The notes: generated by a model not told the origin, from the sequence alone. Counted from the stretch's first letter, positions 55,288 through 63,769 are shown. The stretch: 64,000 nt of DNA from Pseudomonas sp. JAI120 (GCF_014207255.1 NZ_JACHCZ010000001.1:1975378-2039377); one strand, 5' to 3'. Translations and numbers: made by a program.

Positions 55288-55338
55288 GTTCAATCGCCGA
55301 ATTTTACAACTCATTACAAGCTCAATATAGAGTTCAAT
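55288..55338. promoter_or_regulatory. Direct repeats in the MocR-exporter intergenic region
   Basis: GTTCAAT occurs at 55288-55294 and 55332-55338, 44 bases apart (about four helical turns), with the palindrome CTCAATATAGAG between. MocR proteins commonly bind spaced direct repeats, so this is a candidate operator. Confidence 0.4.
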
Positions 55339-55362
55339 TCAGGCTCAGGGAAGCAATAAACG

Positions 55363-56313
55363 ATGCCAATGTCCGCCGTTCTCGAAAACACCGCCAAAAC
55401 CAAAACGCAAAAACAGTGGCTGGCCGGGCTGGTGACCAGTGTGATGTTCCTGATCGTGTGCCTGAGCTGGGGCACCACGTGGCTGGGGATCAAAATCGCC
55501 GTTGAGAGCGTGCCGCCGCTGACGTCCGCCGGCCTGCGCTTCCTGATCGCCTTCCCGCTGTTCCTGTGTTTCGCCATGGTGCGCCGCGAACCCATCCTGT
55601 TTCCGCGCGAGAGCCGCTGGTTCTTCGTGTTCGTGACCCTGTCCTACTTCAGCGTGCCCTACTACCTGCTCAACTACGGCGAGATGCATGTGTCATCCGG
55701 CCTCACCGCCCTGCTGTTCAGTTGCATGCCGGTGTTTATCCTGATTTTCTCCGCGTTGTTCCTGCGCGAGCGCATCTACTTTTCACAGGTGGTCGGCATC
55801 GGTATCGGTTTCGGCAGCCTCTACATGATCATCAGGAGCCAAGGCCTGCACCTGGACCACGCCGAGTTCTTCGGGGTGCTCGCAATTCTGACTGCCGCGA
55901 TCATGCATGCCTTGTGCTACGTGATTACCAAGCAGAAAGGCAGCGCCATCAGCGTGATCACCTACAACACCCTGCCCATCGGCATTGCCGGGCTGATGCT
56001 GTTCGTGGCCGGGTTGTGGTTTGAAACGCCGACCTTCGAAAACATCACCCTGCGCTCCTGGAGCGCGCTGTTCTACCTGGGGCTGGTGGCCTCGGTGGGA
56101 GGGTTCATCGTGTATTTCATGCTGCTCAAGCGCTTGAGCCCGATCATCCTGTCATTCGTGTTCATCATCTTCCCGGTGTTCGCGGTGATCATCGGTGCCT
56201 GGTACGAAGGCGTGGCGATTTCCCGCGACCTGATGCTGTATTCGGCCATCCTGCTGGCCGGCTTTGCGATCACCAAGTTGCCCGTTGAAAAACTCCTGGC
56301 CAAGAAAAATTGA
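55363..56313 (+). CDS. EamA/RhaT-type exporter, first gene of the sulfur amino-acid operon
   Basis: 316 residues and ten predicted membrane helices in two EamA repeats (first: VTSVMFLIVCLSWGTTWLGIKIA; last: LMLYSAILLAGFAITKL). DMT proteins of this type export amino acids such as cysteine or threonine and other small metabolites. The next gene starts 23 bases after its stop, all on one strand up to the AlaX gene, so it is probably the efflux route for the operon's product. The start is ATG at 55363; an ATG two codons later is possible. Confidence 0.88.
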   Translation: MPMSAVLENTAKTKTQKQWLAGLVTSVMFLIVCLSWGTTWLGIKIAVESVPPLTSAGLRFLIAFPLFLCFAMVRREPILFPRESRWFFVFVTLSYFSVPYYLLNYGEMHVSSGLTALLFSCMPVFILIFSALFLRERIYFSQVVGIGIGFGSLYMIIRSQGLHLDHAEFFGVLAILTAAIMHALCYVITKQKGSAISVITYNTLPIGIAGLMLFVAGLWFETPTFENITLRSWSALFYLGLVASVGGFIVYFMLLKRLSPIILSFVFIIFPVFAVIIGAWYEGVAISRDLMLYSAILLAGFAITKLPVEKLLAKKN

Positions 56314-56336
56314 CCCTCCATCAACGCGAGAGAAAC

Positions 56337-58199
56337 ATGGACGTCCTCCGCCCCAAAGCCCTGGAACAGATCTACGCCCACGCCAGCCGCTGCTACCCCG
56401 AAGAATGCTGCGGCTTCGTCTTCGCCGACGGCAGCGTATACCTGGGCAAAAACATCCAGAACGAACTGCACCGCAAGAACCCCGAGATGTACCCGCGCAG
56501 CGCGGCCAATGGCTACACCTTCTCGGTGGCCGACACCCTGCTGCTGAACAAGGCGTTTCGCAGCGACAACCCGGTGGTGGTGATCTACCACTCCCACCCG
56601 GATGTCGGCGCCTATTTCAGCGATGAAGACCAGGACAAGGCCCTGTTCATGGGCGAGCCGATCTACCCCGTCAGTTACCTGGTGGTCGACGTTCGCCAGG
56701 GCCAGGCCCTGGGTTCAAAACTGTTTGCCTGGGATGGCAAGCATTTCGCCCTAACCCCCTTCAACGACCTGCACACGGAGTTGTCCATGAACGCTGTCTC
56801 TTTCCCCGACATTCTGGTTCGCGTGGCCAAGCTGCCGGAATCGACCCTCGAGGGCGCCGGATCGACATTGCGCGAAGTCATTGAAAACCTATGCAGCAGC
56901 CACCCGCAGTTGCGCGCCCATCTGTTTCACGAAAAGAACAACCAGCTCAAGGAACACTTCCTGTTCACCGCCGAGGAAGAGCTGATCAGCGCCGACGACC
57001 GGCTGCCGGAAAAAGCCCGCATCGAAGTGCTGCTCGCCACCTCCGGCGGTATGGACGTCGACAGCCTCAGCAACGAGGAAGTGCAACGTTATGTGCGCCA
57101 TATCACCCTGCCCGGCGTCGGCCGCGAAGGCCAGTTGAACCTCAAGAACGCCAAGGTCCTGATCATCGGCACCGGCGGCCTGGGCTCGCCCATCAGCCTG
57201 TACCTGGCGGCGGCCGGTGTCGGTACCCTGGGACTGGTGGATTTCGACGTAGTGGAAAGCAGCAACCTGCAACGCCAGATCGTCCACGGCAACAGCACCC
57301 TGGGCATGCCCAAGGTCGAGTCGGCCAAGCAGCGCTTGCAGGACCTCAACCGCCATATCCAGATCAACGCCCACAACACCGCGTTGAACGCCGATAACGC
57401 CCTGGAACTGGTGGGCGCCTATGACCTGGTGATCGACGGCACCGACAATTTCGATACCCGCTACTTGGTCAACGACGCCTGCGTGCAACTGGGCAAACCC
57501 CTGGTGTACGGCGCCATCTACCGTTTCGACGGGCAGATCAGCGTGCTCAACTACCAAGGCGGGCCGTGCTACCGCTGCCTGTTCCCCAGCGCACCGCCCG
57601 TAGAACTGGCGCCCAATTGCAGCGCCGGTGGTGTGATCGGCGTGCTTCCCGGGGTAGTCGGGATGATCCAGGCCACCGAGGCGATCAAACTGTTGATCGG
57701 CATTGGCGAGCCCCTGTCCGGCCGCCTGATGCGCTTCGATGCACTGGCCATGAAGTTCAGCGAAATCCGTTTCAAGCGTCGTGCCGACTGCCCGTGCTGC
57801 TCCGACCTGCGACACAGCGAAACCCGGGCGCCAGCCGTCTGTGCGGACGCCGTGCCCAGCCAACCGTCCCTGGCCGAAGAGCGCTACATCAAGCCACGCG
57901 TACTCAAGCAGGTACTCGAACACCCCAGCAGCGCCGACGTGCTGCTGGATGTGCGCGACGCCAGCGAACTGGAGGTGTGCAAGTTACCGGGGGTGGTGCA
58001 TATCCCCCTGGCCGAGCTGGATGGCCAACTCGGGCGCCTCAGCCGTGACAACACCCATTACCTGATCTGCTACGCCGGCACCCGCGCCGAGCAGGCGGCC
58101 AGCACATTGCTGGCGGCCGGATTCGCCAACACCAAAGTTCTGCAGGGCGGCATGAAGCACTGGGTTCGCGACGTCGAACCCGACATGCCGCTGTATTGA
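56337..58199 (+). CDS. Four-domain fusion: JAMM peptidase, ubiquitin-like sulfur carrier, E1/ThiF adenylyltransferase, rhodanese
   Basis: 620 residues. (1) JAMM isopeptidase, residues 1-150: Glu in PEECCGF (22-23) and H85-x-H87-x10-D98. (2) Beta-grasp ThiS/MoaD/CysO-like domain, 151-238, ending in Gly237-Gly238. (3) MoeB/ThiF E1 domain, about 245-490: nucleotide loop GTGGLG (278-283), DGTDNF (367-372), zinc cysteines C411/C414 and C485/C488, and LAPNCSAGGVIGVLPGVVG. (4) Rhodanese, about 515-620, active-site C578 in CYAGTR. In separate-protein systems (Mec, CysO, MoeZ; QbsD, QbsE, QbsC) the E1 activates the carrier C-terminus, rhodanese supplies sulfur, and JAMM releases the product. Here the Gly-Gly is internal, so cleavage after residue 238 would be needed to expose it. 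Start at 56337 (MDVLRPKALEQ). Confidence 0.92.
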   Translation: MDVLRPKALEQIYAHASRCYPEECCGFVFADGSVYLGKNIQNELHRKNPEMYPRSAANGYTFSVADTLLLNKAFRSDNPVVVIYHSHPDVGAYFSDEDQDKALFMGEPIYPVSYLVVDVRQGQALGSKLFAWDGKHFALTPFNDLHTELSMNAVSFPDILVRVAKLPESTLEGAGSTLREVIENLCSSHPQLRAHLFHEKNNQLKEHFLFTAEEELISADDRLPEKARIEVLLATSGGMDVDSLSNEEVQRYVRHITLPGVGREGQLNLKNAKVLIIGTGGLGSPISLYLAAAGVGTLGLVDFDVVESSNLQRQIVHGNSTLGMPKVESAKQRLQDLNRHIQINAHNTALNADNALELVGAYDLVIDGTDNFDTRYLVNDACVQLGKPLVYGAIYRFDGQISVLNYQGGPCYRCLFPSAPPVELAPNCSAGGVIGVLPGVVGMIQATEAIKLLIGIGEPLSGRLMRFDALAMKFSEIRFKRRADCPCCSDLRHSETRAPAVCADAVPSQPSLAEERYIKPRVLKQVLEHPSSADVLLDVRDASELEVCKLPGVVHIPLAELDGQLGRLSRDNTHYLICYAGTRAEQAASTLLAAGFANTKVLQGGMKHWVRDVEPDMPLY

Positions 58200-58211
58200 G
58201 CCGAGGACTGA

Positions 58212-59129
58212 ATGATGTTGCATAACTCTATTCTCGACGCCATCGGCCACACGCCGATCGTCCGCCTGGCGCAGTTTTCCGAAGACCTTGGCATTGAGGT
58301 CTACGCCAAGCTCGAATCCCTCAACCCTGGCGGCAGCCACAAGGCACGCATCGCCCTGGGCATGATCCTCGACGCCGAGCGGCGCGGCGTGCTGATCCGT
58401 GATTCCGGGCAAACCATCATCGAACCCAGCGGCGGCAATACCGGCATCGGCCTGGTGATGGCCGGCAATGTGCTGGGCTACAAGGTGGTGCTGGTGATCC
58501 CGGACAACTACAGCCCCGAAAAACAGAAGCTGCTGCGCCTGTACGGCGCCAAGGTGGTGCTCTCCGACAGCCGCCTGGGCAACAACTCCCACGGCGAAAA
58601 ATGCATGGAGCTGCAGCTGGAAAACCCCAGCTACGTGATGCTCAACCAGCAACGCAACCGCGCCAACCCGCAAACCCACCGCGACACCACCGCGCCGGAA
58701 ATCCTCCGCGCCTTTGGTGATCGCCGTGTTGACTATTTCGTCAGCGGCATCGGCACCGGTGGCCACATCACCGGCATCGGCGAGACCCTGAAAGCCGCCT
58801 GGCCCGCCCTGCGCGTGATGGGCGTAGAGCCGGAAGAATGCGACCTGCTGAAAAACCAGCACGCGCCGCACCATATCCAGGGCCTGTCGATCGGCCTGAT
58901 CCCGAGCATCCTCAACCTGGAGGTGCTCGACGGCATGCTCAAGGTCTCGCGCCAGGAGTGCATCGACATGATGAAACGCATCATGCGCACCGACGCCATC
59001 AGCCTGGGCCTGTCCTCGGCCGCCAACATGGTCGCCATCGCCAGGCTCGCCCCCGAATTGCCGCCCGAAACGGTGGTATTGACCATGGTCTACGACAATG
59101 CCGACAGCTACCTGCCCAGTTTCGAATGA
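58212..59129 (+). CDS. PLP-dependent cysteine synthase-like beta-substitution enzyme
   Basis: 305 residues of the OASS/CBS fold-type-II family. The PLP lysine is K44 in LNPGGSHKARIA, and the phosphate-binding loop is GIGTGGHITGIGE. The substrate loop reads EPSGGNTG, not the usual (E/P)TSGNTG, and the normal NQFxNPANP segment is NQQRNRANP, so the substrate or sulfur donor may differ from free sulfide plus O-acetylserine. It starts 12 bases after the JAMM-E1 gene with GAGG before the ATG. By analogy with CysM it could use a carrier-protein thiocarboxylate. Confidence 0.88.
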   Translation: MMLHNSILDAIGHTPIVRLAQFSEDLGIEVYAKLESLNPGGSHKARIALGMILDAERRGVLIRDSGQTIIEPSGGNTGIGLVMAGNVLGYKVVLVIPDNYSPEKQKLLRLYGAKVVLSDSRLGNNSHGEKCMELQLENPSYVMLNQQRNRANPQTHRDTTAPEILRAFGDRRVDYFVSGIGTGGHITGIGETLKAAWPALRVMGVEPEECDLLKNQHAPHHIQGLSIGLIPSILNLEVLDGMLKVSRQECIDMMKRIMRTDAISLGLSSAANMVAIARLAPELPPETVVLTMVYDNADSYLPSFE

Positions 59130-59166
59130 CGGGGCTTCCAACCAGCCAGAATGCGGGGATGCCTCC

Positions 59167-60159
59167 ATGGGCGGCTTTATCGACATGCAACAGTTGCACG
59201 ATGAGTTGCTCACCCAGCTCGTCAAGACCCTCACCCCCATGCAGATGAAACAACTGGAGCCGCACCTCGCGCCACTGATCCAGAATGCTGCCCAGGCGGT
59301 GGCCGAGGACTTGATCGCCTACGCCTATCGCGACCCGGCGTCCCGTGGGCGCGGCGAACTGATCCTGGAGTCCTACGCCTCGTTCAAGGCCGTGCTCTAT
59401 TACCGGCTTGCGCACCTGGTGTGGAATTTCCCCGACCAGACCAACGGCGTGTTTTCACGCATCGCCCTCAAGCTGAGCAACCAGGGCAAAGTCCTGTCCG
59501 GGGCCGAAATCCACCCGGCGGCGCGTATCGGCCGGCGCTTTGTCCTCGACCACGGCTACGGCACGGTGATCGGCGAAACCTGCGAGATCGGCAACAACTG
59601 CTACATCCTCTGCGGCGTGACCCTGGGTGCCCGCGGCATCGCCAACAACCCCGATGGCAAGCGCCATCCGCGTCTGGGCAACAACGTCGAGGTCGGCTCC
59701 GGCGCCCGCGTGCTGGGCTATGTGCTGATCGGCGACAACGTGTTTATCAGCCCCTCCTGTGTGATCACCCAGGACGTACCCGCCGGCACCAAGGTGAAGG
59801 TGGTGAACCAGATCCAGCTGCAAAAAAACGATGAATCGGACCACAGTAACTATCTCGGGGCCTTCGCCCTCGATGAGCGCCTGCACGTGGTCGGCGAGGT
59901 CAATACCAGCCACAAGGTCACGGTGCTGGACGCCGACTTTCACCCGTTGCAAGGCTTGATGCTGGAGCCGACGGTGAAGGAGCGTCACCACCTGCAATTC
60001 AGGCTGCACCGCCTCGAATCCGGCAACTACCTGCCGCGCCTGCCGCTGAACCTGAAAGTCTGCGGGCCGGAATTCGAAATCACCCTGCTCTCCCCCCCTG
60101 GCTTGAGCGCGATGGTGCGCCACCTGCTGCAAGCCAGCCCACTGATCGTCGGAGGTTGA
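59167..60159 (+). CDS. Serine O-acetyltransferase with C-terminal extension
   Basis: 330 residues. The N-terminal helical domain is at about 1-105, and the left-handed beta-helix of hexapeptide repeats at about 110-215, with the catalytic-type H129 (VLDHGYGTVIGE) and H167 (KRHPRLGNN). Typical CysE proteins end near here; this one continues for about 110 residues (221-330) with an unrecognised domain starting HSNYLGAFALDERLHVV. It should make O-acetylserine for the preceding PLP enzyme. The start at 59167 is a choice; ATG at 59185 is possible. Confidence 0.87.
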   Translation: MGGFIDMQQLHDELLTQLVKTLTPMQMKQLEPHLAPLIQNAAQAVAEDLIAYAYRDPASRGRGELILESYASFKAVLYYRLAHLVWNFPDQTNGVFSRIALKLSNQGKVLSGAEIHPAARIGRRFVLDHGYGTVIGETCEIGNNCYILCGVTLGARGIANNPDGKRHPRLGNNVEVGSGARVLGYVLIGDNVFISPSCVITQDVPAGTKVKVVNQIQLQKNDESDHSNYLGAFALDERLHVVGEVNTSHKVTVLDADFHPLQGLMLEPTVKERHHLQFRLHRLESGNYLPRLPLNLKVCGPEFEITLLSPPGLSAMVRHLLQASPLIVGG

Positions 60160-60161
60160 AC

Positions 60162-60890
60162 ATGTCCGTGCACACCATGGAAACCCTGGCGCTGTTTGAC
60201 AGCGCGCCCTACCAGAACGCATTCAGCGCCCGGGTGATTGCCGTCAGCGAACATGGCATCGCCCTGGAGCACACCCTGTTCTACCCCACGGGTGGCGGCC
60301 AACCCGGCGATACCGGCCACTTGACCCTGGCGGACGGTACGCGGGTCGAAGTGACCGGCACGGTGCGCGACCCGGTGCTGCGTTCGATCATCTGGCACCA
60401 GGTGGAACACTGCCCCGAGCAACTGATCGCCGGGGTACTGGTGGACGCCGGCCTGGATTGGGAGCGGCGCTACCAGCACATGAAAATGCACACCTGCCTG
60501 CACCTGCTGTGTTCGCTCATCGATGCACCAGTGACCGGTTGCAGCATCAGTGCCGACAAAGGTCGCCTGGATTTCGACCTGCCGGAAATGACCCTCGACA
60601 AGGACAGCATCACCCGTGACCTCAACGCGCTGATCGAACAGGCCCACGAGGTCAAAACCCTGTCGATGCCTGCTTCGGAGTACGCCACCCTGCTGCAGAT
60701 CACCCGTACCCAGGCGGTTGCGCCGCCGGTGATCCAGGGCTCGGTACGGGTGATTGAAATCGGCGGGATCGATATCCAGCCATGCGGTGGTACCCATGTG
60801 CTCAACACCGAGGAAATCGGCCGGGTGTTCTGCGAGAAGATCGAGAAGAAGAGCAAGCACAACCGCCGGGTGATCCTGCGGTTTGAGTGA
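60162..60890 (+). CDS. AlaX-type aminoacyl-tRNA editing protein
   Basis: 242 residues, homologous to the editing domain of alanyl-tRNA synthetase. Zinc-site residues are H110 and H114 (HTCLH) and C208 and H212 (CGGTH). Such free-standing proteins hydrolyse mischarged tRNA, classically Ser-tRNA(Ala). A GGAGG ribosome site overlaps the end of the acetyltransferase gene, and the two genes are two bases apart, so it is part of the sulfur amino-acid operon. That link suggests it clears tRNA mischarged by the operon's product or intermediate (inference). Confidence 0.9.
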   Translation: MSVHTMETLALFDSAPYQNAFSARVIAVSEHGIALEHTLFYPTGGGQPGDTGHLTLADGTRVEVTGTVRDPVLRSIIWHQVEHCPEQLIAGVLVDAGLDWERRYQHMKMHTCLHLLCSLIDAPVTGCSISADKGRLDFDLPEMTLDKDSITRDLNALIEQAHEVKTLSMPASEYATLLQITRTQAVAPPVIQGSVRVIEIGGIDIQPCGGTHVLNTEEIGRVFCEKIEKKSKHNRRVILRFE

Positions 60891-60902
60891 GCGGGGTTCC
60901 AA

Positions 60903-60932
60903 CTGTGGGAGGCAGCTTGCCCCCTCCCACAG
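60903..60932. repeat. REP-type palindrome after the AlaX gene
   Basis: CTGTGGGAGG and CCTCCCACAG arms around a short AGCTTGCC centre. It lies between the convergent AlaX and prpD genes, so it may end both transcripts. Confidence 0.65.
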
Positions 60933-60952
60933 GTTAAGCTCGGCGCATCCTG

Positions 60953-62437
60953 CTAGAGCACGAACAGGTCCACAAAACGATTGACCGGCGTGGCCTCGAG
61001 CTTCGCCTGGTCCGTGCACAACGCAAAGATTTCGGCACTGCGTTGCGCGGTAAACCGCGTGGCCAGGTTGGCCTTGAACTTGTCTTCCAGCATCGGAATG
61101 CCCTCCACCCGACGACGGCGATGGCCGATCGGGTATTCCACCGCCACTTGCCCGGTGCTGGAGCCATCCTTGAAGAACACCTGCACCGCATTGGCGATGG
61201 AACGCTTGTCGGCTTCCAGGTATTCACGGCTGTAACGCGGGTCCTCGACGATGACCATCTTGTCGCGCAGTTCATCGAGGATCGGGTGAGCGGCGTGAAA
61301 CTCATCCTCGTACTGCTCGGCCACCAGGTTGCCGAATGCCAGGGGCACGGCGGTCATGTATTGCAGGCAATGGTCGCGGTCGGCAGCGTTGGCCAGTGGC
61401 CCGACCTTGGAGATGATGCGAATCGCCGACTCATGGGTGGTGATCACGATGCGCTCGATGTCGTGCAGGCGATCCTTGACCAACGGATGCAAGGTCACCG
61501 CGGCTTCACAGGCGGTTTGCGCATGGAACTCAGCGGGGAAGCTGATCTTGAACAGCACGTTTTCCATCACATAGGTGCCGTAAGGCTGGGACAGGCTGAA
61601 CGCACGCTTGTCCTCGGGCTTGAGCGCCAGGTCGTTATTGGTGTGGCTGAACAGCACATCGTAGAAGCCCCATTGCGGCGCGCTCAGCACACCGGGGATG
61701 CCCATTTCGCCGCGCAGGGCGATGTCCGCCAGGCGTACGCCGCGACTCGACGCATCCCCCGCCGCCCAGGATTTGCGCGAGCCGGCATTCGGCGCGTGCC
61801 GGTAAGTGCGCAAGGCCTGGCCATCGACGAAGGCGTGAGACAGAGCCGACAGCAGCTGTTCGCGGTTGGCGCCCATCAACTTGGCAGTGACCGCCGTGGA
61901 GGCGACTTTCACCAACAGCACATGGTCGAGGCCGACGCGGTTGAACGAGTTTTCCAGGGCAATCACCCCCTGGATTTCGTGGGCCATGATCATTGCCTCC
62001 AACACCGCGCGCACGGTCAACGGCGCATCGCCATTGGCCACGCGCTTTTGCGACAGGTGATCCGCCACGGCAAGGATGCCGCCAAGGTTATCCGAGGGAT
62101 GACCCCATTCGGCAGCGAGCCAGGTGTCGTTGTAGTCGAGCCAGCGCACGATGCAGCCAATGTCCCAGGCCGCCTTGACCGGGTCCAGGCGAAACGACGT
62201 GCCCGGCACCCGCGCGCCGAACGGCACCACCGTGCCCTCGACAATCGGCCCCAGGTGCTTGGTGCACTCGGGAAAACGCAGGGCCAGCAGGCCGCAACCG
62301 AGGGTGTCCATCAGGCAGTTGCGGGCGGTGTCGAGGGCGGCTTGGGAGTCGATGTGGTAGTTGAGGACGTAGTCGGCAATGTCCTGCAGGACCTGGTCGT
62401 AGTCGGGGCGGTTGTTCTGGTCGACGTTGGTGCTCAT
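60953..62437 (-). CDS. prpD: 2-methylcitrate dehydratase
   Basis: 494 residues of the MmgE/PrpD family. It dehydrates 2-methylcitrate to 2-methylaconitate in propionate breakdown. [62 protein letters not shown] and [22 protein letters not shown] are characteristic. It is the last gene of an acnD-prpF-prpD run on this strand; a REP-type palindrome lies in the 130-base gap before it. Confidence 0.95.
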   Translation of the reverse strand: MSTNVDQNNRPDYDQVLQDIADYVLNYHIDSQAALDTARNCLMDTLGCGLLALRFPECTKHLGPIVEGTVVPFGARVPGTSFRLDPVKAAWDIGCIVRWLDYNDTWLAAEWGHPSDNLGGILAVADHLSQKRVANGDAPLTVRAVLEAMIMAHEIQGVIALENSFNRVGLDHVLLVKVASTAVTAKLMGANREQLLSALSHAFVDGQALRTYRHAPNAGSRKSWAAGDASSRGVRLADIALRGEMGIPGVLSAPQWGFYDVLFSHTNNDLALKPEDKRAFSLSQPYGTYVMENVLFKISFPAEFHAQTACEAAVTLHPLVKDRLHDIERIVITTHESAIRIISKVGPLANAADRDHCLQYMTAVPLAFGNLVAEQYEDEFHAAHPILDELRDKMVIVEDPRYSREYLEADKRSIANAVQVFFKDGSSTGQVAVEYPIGHRRRRVEGIPMLEDKFKANLATRFTAQRSAEIFALCTDQAKLEATPVNRFVDLFVL

Positions 62438-62520
62438 GGCAGATCTCCAAAGTGAGTTAGGGTTGCTGCATCCTCAGGGTCAGGGTTGATCGTTTCGCAG
62501 GTCTGAATGCCTGTTTATGA

Positions 62521-62550
62521 CTGTGGGAGGGAGCTTGCCCGCTCCCACAG
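62521..62550. repeat. REP-type palindrome between prpF and prpD
   Basis: CTGTGGGAG(GGAGC) and (GCTCC)CTCCCACAG-like arms form an almost perfect hairpin about 20 bases past the prpF stop. Confidence 0.65.
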
Positions 62551-62567
62551 GGGATTGGTGTTGGACT

Positions 62568-63758
62568 TTAGAAAGAGTCGCCGGGTACGCGGACGAAACC
62601 CTCCATCAACACCCGTGCACTGCGGCTCATGATGGCTTTCTTCACCACCCATTCACCGTTCACCTGGGTGGCTTCAGCCCCCACCCGCAACGTGCCGGAC
62701 GGATGCCCGAAGCGCACGGCATTACGCTCCACGCCGCCTGCAGCGAGGTTGACCAAGGTGCCGGAAATCGCCGCCGCCGTGCCGATCGCCACCGCCGCCG
62801 TGCCCATCATCGCGTGGTGCAGCTTGCCCATGGACAGGGCGCGCACCAGCAAATCCACATCGCCGGCCTTGATCGCCTTGCCGCTGGACGCCACGTAATC
62901 CGCAGGCTTGGCCACAAACGCCACCTTCGGCGTGTGCTGGCGCTGGGCGGCTTCGTCGAGGTGTTTGATCAGCCCCATGCGCAACGCGCCATAGGCCCGT
63001 ACGGTCTCGAACATCGCCAGGGCCTTGGGGTCGCTGTTGATCGCGCCTTGCAGCTCGGTGCCGGTGTAACCGAGGTCTTCGGCGTTGATGAAAATCGTCG
63101 GGATGCCAGCGTTGATCAGCGTGGCCTTGAAGGAGCCGACACCCGGCACTTCGAGGTCGTCGACCAGGTTGCCGGTGGGGAACATCGAGCCGCCGCCGCC
63201 CTCTTCTTCCGCCGCCGGGTCCATGAATTCCAGCTGCACTTCGGCAGCCGAAAAGGTCACGCCGTCCAGTTCGAAGTCGCCGGTTTCCTGCACCGCACCG
63301 TCGGTGATCGGCACGTGGGCAATGATGGTCTTGCCGATATTGGCCTGCCACACCCGCACCACGGCCACACCGTTGCGGGGCACGCGGGCCGCATCGACCA
63401 GCCCGGCGCTGATGGCGAACGAACCCACCGCCGCCGACAGGTTGCCGCAGTTACCACTCCAGTCGACAAAGGGTTTGTCGATGGAGACCTGGCCAAACAG
63501 GTAGTCCACGTCGTGATCGGCGCGAGTGCTTTTGGCGAGAATTACGGTTTTGCTGGTGCTCGATGTGGCGCCGCCCATGCCGTCGATTTGCTTGTCGTAG
63601 GGATCGGGGCTGCCGATCACCCGTAGCAGCAAGGCATCCCGCGCCGCTCCCGGCACCTGCGCCGACTCGGGCAGGTCCTGGAGGCGGAAAAATACGCCCT
63701 TGCTGGTGCCGCCACGCATATAGGTGGCGGGGATCTTGATTTGCGCTGCGTGTGCCAT
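62568..63758 (-). CDS. prpF: 2-methylaconitate cis-trans isomerase
   Basis: 396 residues, the family's normal length. It isomerises trans-2-methylaconitate made by AcnD. The start MAHAAQIKIPATYMRGGTSKGVFF is the standard PrpF N-terminus, and a GAGG motif stands six bases before the ATG at 63758; an ATG two codons upstream would be too close to it. DWSGNCGNLSAAVGSFAI is the conserved Cys-containing motif. It lies 11 bases after the acnD stop. Confidence 0.95.
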   Translation of the reverse strand: MAHAAQIKIPATYMRGGTSKGVFFRLQDLPESAQVPGAARDALLLRVIGSPDPYDKQIDGMGGATSSTSKTVILAKSTRADHDVDYLFGQVSIDKPFVDWSGNCGNLSAAVGSFAISAGLVDAARVPRNGVAVVRVWQANIGKTIIAHVPITDGAVQETGDFELDGVTFSAAEVQLEFMDPAAEEEGGGGSMFPTGNLVDDLEVPGVGSFKATLINAGIPTIFINAEDLGYTGTELQGAINSDPKALAMFETVRAYGALRMGLIKHLDEAAQRQHTPKVAFVAKPADYVASSGKAIKAGDVDLLVRALSMGKLHHAMMGTAAVAIGTAAAISGTLVNLAAGGVERNAVRFGHPSGTLRVGAEATQVNGEWVVKKAIMSRSARVLMEGFVRVPGDSF

Positions 63759-63769
63759 GGTCATCCTCT

